Origin: Bacteriovoracaceae bacterium UBA7317
GTDB taxonomy: Bacteria; Bdellovibrionota; Bacteriovoracia; Bacteriovoracales; Bacteriovoracaceae
Length of the DNA: 9,441 nt
Direction of reading: 5' to 3'
Assembly (NCBI GenBank): GCA_002474345.1
Contig: DKQD01000145.1
Location: 1-9,441 of the forward strand
Part shown: one piece after another, positions 7,521-9,441 of the stretch
Numbering within the stretch: position 1 is the first letter of the stretch
Layout of the letters: every line of letters starts with the position of its first letter
Translations under genes and position numbers: made by a program
Notes under the pieces: model-generated
Seen by the model: the letters and a program-made list of their open reading frames with translations, nothing else
Database searches by the model: none
What the model was told of the DNA's origin: nothing

Positions 7521-7543
7521 GGAAAAGGATCTTTTCAACTTCC

Positions 7544-7558
7544 TTAAAATATAATTAT
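7544..7558 (-). promoter_or_regulatory. Candidate promoter element of the lipoprotein/FecR gene pair (shared 15-mer)
   Basis: This is the second copy of ATAATTATATTTTAA, 34 bases before the lipoprotein start, identical to the copy before guaB. The embedded TATATT could be a -10 box. It lies in the 167-base gap after the CheX-like genes, which supports a new transcription unit starting here. No clear -35 box was found. Confidence 0.3.
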
Positions 7559-7676
7559 TTATCGGGTCAGTTACTGAAAAATTGAGAAACGGAAATCAAT
7601 AGGCAATTTTTTTCTACTTTTATAAATGTTTTTTGTTTTTATCGGCCAGAATAAACAAGAATTTTGGAAAAGTTGA

Positions 7677-8267
7677 TTAAAAGAAGTCAATATCACCGTC
7701 TTCTTCATCTTCGGCTCCAAAGGCAAGAAGGTCAATTTTTTTAATAACCTCCTCATCCCATACCTCAAAAACAATTCGACAGGTGATTGAATGTTCATCT
7801 AATGTTAAATCCCAAATATCAGTGAGAACTAATGGGTTTGATTCCGTTTCCTTCACTTGAAAAAAGACATAATCCTGCCCTCTAGTTACAAGAGGTAGGC
7901 TGATTAGAGACTTAGTACCGCCAAGCTCAAAAGACTCTTTTATTGCACCAGCAACCAAGTTGCAAAACTCTTTTATAAAATCATCTACTTGATCTTTAGA
8001 AACTTTATCAACTGAATCATATCCTAAAGCCTTTGATGTGAAATAGTTTGCATCAGAAGTGTAATAATAAGCTTTAAAGCTCATTTTAACTGCACTTGAT
8101 GCCACAAAAATAAGAGATAACCATTGGCCAACAACACTTTTAGAACCTTCAAGCTCTTTTACTTCTTCCAATTCTATTTTGTCGTCACACGTATGATTTT
8201 TAATTCTCCGAAGGGAGACATTTCTAATCTCATCCTTTAGTTTTTTAAAATCAAATTTATCGGGCAT
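7677..8267 (-). CDS. CheX-like (chemotaxis phosphatase-like) protein, copy A
   Basis: The product is 196 residues and is the last of three tandem paralogues. The core carries D96-x3-E100-x2-N103, then P125 after 21 residues. This closely matches the CheC/CheX phosphatase signature [DS]-x3-E-x2-N-x22-P, in which the E and N dephosphorylate CheY-P. The surrounding 'CNLVAGAIKESFE...SLISLPLVTRGQD' also looks like the CheX 'N-hydrophobic-A-G-N/A' helix followed by a strand. An N-terminal extension of about 47 residues includes RIKNHTC. The C-terminus is acidic and ends GDIDFF. No signal peptide is present, so it is likely cytoplasmic. I chose the ATG at 8267 because its MPDK aligns with MSDN in copy B. 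An ATG at 8276 and a GTG at 8291 are in frame but less supported. The start lies 42 bases after the copy B stop, probably in the same transcript. The target response regulator is unknown. Confidence 0.62.
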   Translation of the reverse strand: MPDKFDFKKLKDEIRNVSLRRIKNHTCDDKIELEEVKELEGSKSVVGQWLSLIFVASSAVKMSFKAYYYTSDANYFTSKALGYDSVDKVSKDQVDDFIKEFCNLVAGAIKESFELGGTKSLISLPLVTRGQDYVFFQVKETESNPLVLTDIWDLTLDEHSITCRIVFEVWDEEVIKKIDLLAFGAEDEEDGDIDFF

Positions 8268-8309
8268 AAATTCCATCCAAAAATAAGCCACTCATTAAAG
8301 TTTAATTAT

Positions 8310-8909
8310 TTAAAAAAAGTCTATTTCTCCATCATCTTCTTGATCAGCACCAAAAGCATTAAGGATTATCTTTTGGAAAGCTTCCTTATCATAAATTTCA
8401 AAGTAAATATGACATGTAAGTGCTTTACCGGAATGAACTAAATCCCAACTATCACTATAAACTAAAGGCCCTTTGTCTTTTCTAGGATGAGACTTAAAAA
8501 AGACATCGTCTGATCCTCTTGTCATAAGAGGTAGACTTATAAGGGACGTTAGTCCACTTCCTTCTAATGATTGCTTAATGGCACCAGCAGACAAATTACA
8601 GTATTCCTTTACGAAGTCATCCACATTTTGCTTTGTTACTTCCTTAATATCTTTACCCAAGGCTTTAGAAGTAAAAAAAGAGGCATCATCACTATAAAAC
8701 TGGCATTTAAAGTTCAACTTTACAGCATGAGATGAAACAAAAATAAGAGATAGCCATTGCCCTGTTTCATCTTTTTTACCGAAGTCCTCTGTTTCTTCAA
8801 CTTTTATATCATCGATACAGGAATGAGTCTTCATCCTGCTAAGGCTTAGATCTCGACACATGCTCTTTAATGTCGCCTCATCAAAACCTACGTCCCCATT
8901 ATCGCTCAT
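8310..8909 (-). CDS. CheX-like (chemotaxis phosphatase-like) protein, copy B
   Basis: The product is 199 residues and is the middle and best-defined member of the tandem family. D98-x3-E102-x2-N105 with P127 matches the CheC/CheX active-site pattern. By hand alignment of the 43-residue core (96-138), 31 positions are identical to copy A and 29 to copy C. An N-terminal extension (about 1-50) contains RMKTHSC, matching RIKNHTC in copy A. GQWLSLIFVSSHAVKLNF (50-67) would be the first core strands and helix. The tail ends DDGEIDFF. A strong ribosome site, AAGGAG six bases before the ATG, suggests good expression. No che genes are in view, so a role outside chemotaxis, with another receiver-domain protein, is possible. 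Distant relationship to CheX is inferred from the motif and should be tested by profile search. Confidence 0.65.
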   Translation of the reverse strand: MSDNGDVGFDEATLKSMCRDLSLSRMKTHSCIDDIKVEETEDFGKKDETGQWLSLIFVSSHAVKLNFKCQFYSDDASFFTSKALGKDIKEVTKQNVDDFVKEYCNLSAGAIKQSLEGSGLTSLISLPLMTRGSDDVFFKSHPRKDKGPLVYSDSWDLVHSGKALTCHIYFEIYDKEAFQKIILNAFGADQEDDGEIDFF

Positions 8910-9004
8910 CTTCCTCTCCTTCCTTGGTTTCCTTTTTATTTCACTTAAATTCTTAATTCTAATTTTTTATTTATGAATAGATTTCAATCAATTTATTGTC
9001 ATCA

Positions 9005-9441
9005 TTATAGGAAATCTATATCTCCTTCATCTTCTTCTTCAGCCCCAAAAGCTCCCAAAATAATTTTTTCAAAACCTTCCTTATCAAATATTTCAAAATT
9101 AATTTGGCAAAAAAGTGAATTATTCTCACATACTACTTCCCAGGTATGTTCAAAAACTGTTGGGCTATTTGCTTCTAGAGGGTGATTTTTAAAGAATACC
9201 TCATCCTGACCCCTTGTCAGCAAAGGTAAACTAATAAGGGATGAAAACCCCTCATTTTCTAAGTTTTTCTTTAAAGCACCAGCCGTCAAATTACAGAATT
9301 CCTTTACAAAATCTTCCATTTGTTCTCTAGTTACTTCTTCGGTCTTTTTTTCAAAAGCCATCGCAACAAGCGGCTTACATTTTTCGAAGGTAAATTTTGC
9401 CTGGAAACTCATTTTAACAACATGAGACGAAACAAAAACAA
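9005..9441 (-). CDS. CheX-like (chemotaxis phosphatase-like) protein, copy C, N-terminus cut by window edge
   Basis: This is the C-terminal 144 or so residues of a third paralogue. Reading continues in frame to the right edge, giving VFVSSHVVKMSF, which aligns with IFVSSHAVKLNF of copy B. The ATG at 9412 is therefore internal and the true start lies outside the window. The core keeps DFVKEFCN (D-x3-E-x2-N) and SLISLPLLTRG, so the putative phosphatase residues are intact. The stretch between the first core strands and the active-site helix differs from A and B: it lacks the FFTSKALG-type segment and reads CKPLVAMAFEKK. The acidic tail ends GDIDFL. The stop is 95 bases before copy B, with no terminator seen between them, so cotranscription is likely. 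Confidence 0.6.
   Translation of the reverse strand, partial: VFVSSHVVKMSFQAKFTFEKCKPLVAMAFEKKTEEVTREQMEDFVKEFCNLTAGALKKNLENEGFSSLISLPLLTRGQDEVFFKNHPLEANSPTVFEHTWEVVCENNSLFCQINFEIFDKEGFEKIILGAFGAEEEDEGDIDFL

Noticed and set aside
7565..7600. Terminator hairpin after the CheX-like genes (ATTGA/TCAAT stem followed by T)
   Set aside because: A five-base A/T-rich stem with a ten-base loop is too weak to distinguish from chance.
7571..7798. Minus-strand 75-codon open frame overlapping copy A in another frame
   Set aside because: It overlaps the conserved acidic tail of the CheX-like gene, has no ribosome site and no family features.
8973..9185. Plus-strand open frame rich in Ser opposite copy C
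   Set aside because: It mirrors the acidic GAG/GAA-rich tail of copy C; the Ser run is the complement of Glu/Asp codons.
9412..9412. ATG at 9412 as the start of copy C
   Set aside because: The frame stays open to the window edge and the upstream residues align with copies A and B, so this Met is internal.

Overview
The window is a compact, AT-rich (roughly 36-37% G+C by eye) bacterial chromosomal segment. All nine recognised genes lie on the minus strand, so transcription runs from right to left. Lys-rich proteins, a lipoprotein and periplasmic envelope genes, a guaB-guaA pair and stand-alone CheX-like proteins together suggest a Gram-negative bacterium. The style resembles Bdellovibrionota/Bacteriovorax-like predators. 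That placement is inference from protein style; no rRNA or other decisive marker is present.

Layout in order of transcription. At 9441-7677 lie three tandem paralogues, the first cut by the window edge. I read them as CheX/CheC-type chemotaxis-phosphatase-like proteins because each carries D-x3-E-x2-N followed 21 residues later by P. Each ends in the same acidic tail, D/E-G-D/E-I-D-F-F/L. At 7509-5502 lies an overlapping gene pair for a coiled-coil/TPR lipoprotein (CpoB/YbgF-like plan) and a secreted FecR-domain protein with a very basic C-terminal half. At 5368-2298 lies guaB-guaA, the two-step branch from IMP to GMP. At 2125-1025 lies an exported beta-propeller protein resembling arylsulfotransferases (ASST). 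At 786-1 lies the N-terminal 262 residues of DnaE, the DNA polymerase III alpha subunit, with an intact PHP metal-site signature.

The genes fall into functional blocks rather than one pathway: signalling-like paralogues, an envelope pair, purine synthesis, a lone exported propeller and the replicative polymerase. No gap between genes exceeds about 240 bases. The 787-1024 gap upstream of dnaE holds a perfect A/T hairpin, two phased direct repeats and a small palindrome. I saw no tRNA, rRNA, CRISPR array, insertion sequence or riboswitch.

The most interesting part is the tandem CheX-like family. It has an N-terminal extension and a conserved acidic, Phe-ending tail that recalls short docking peptides such as the CheZ C-terminus or the SSB tip.
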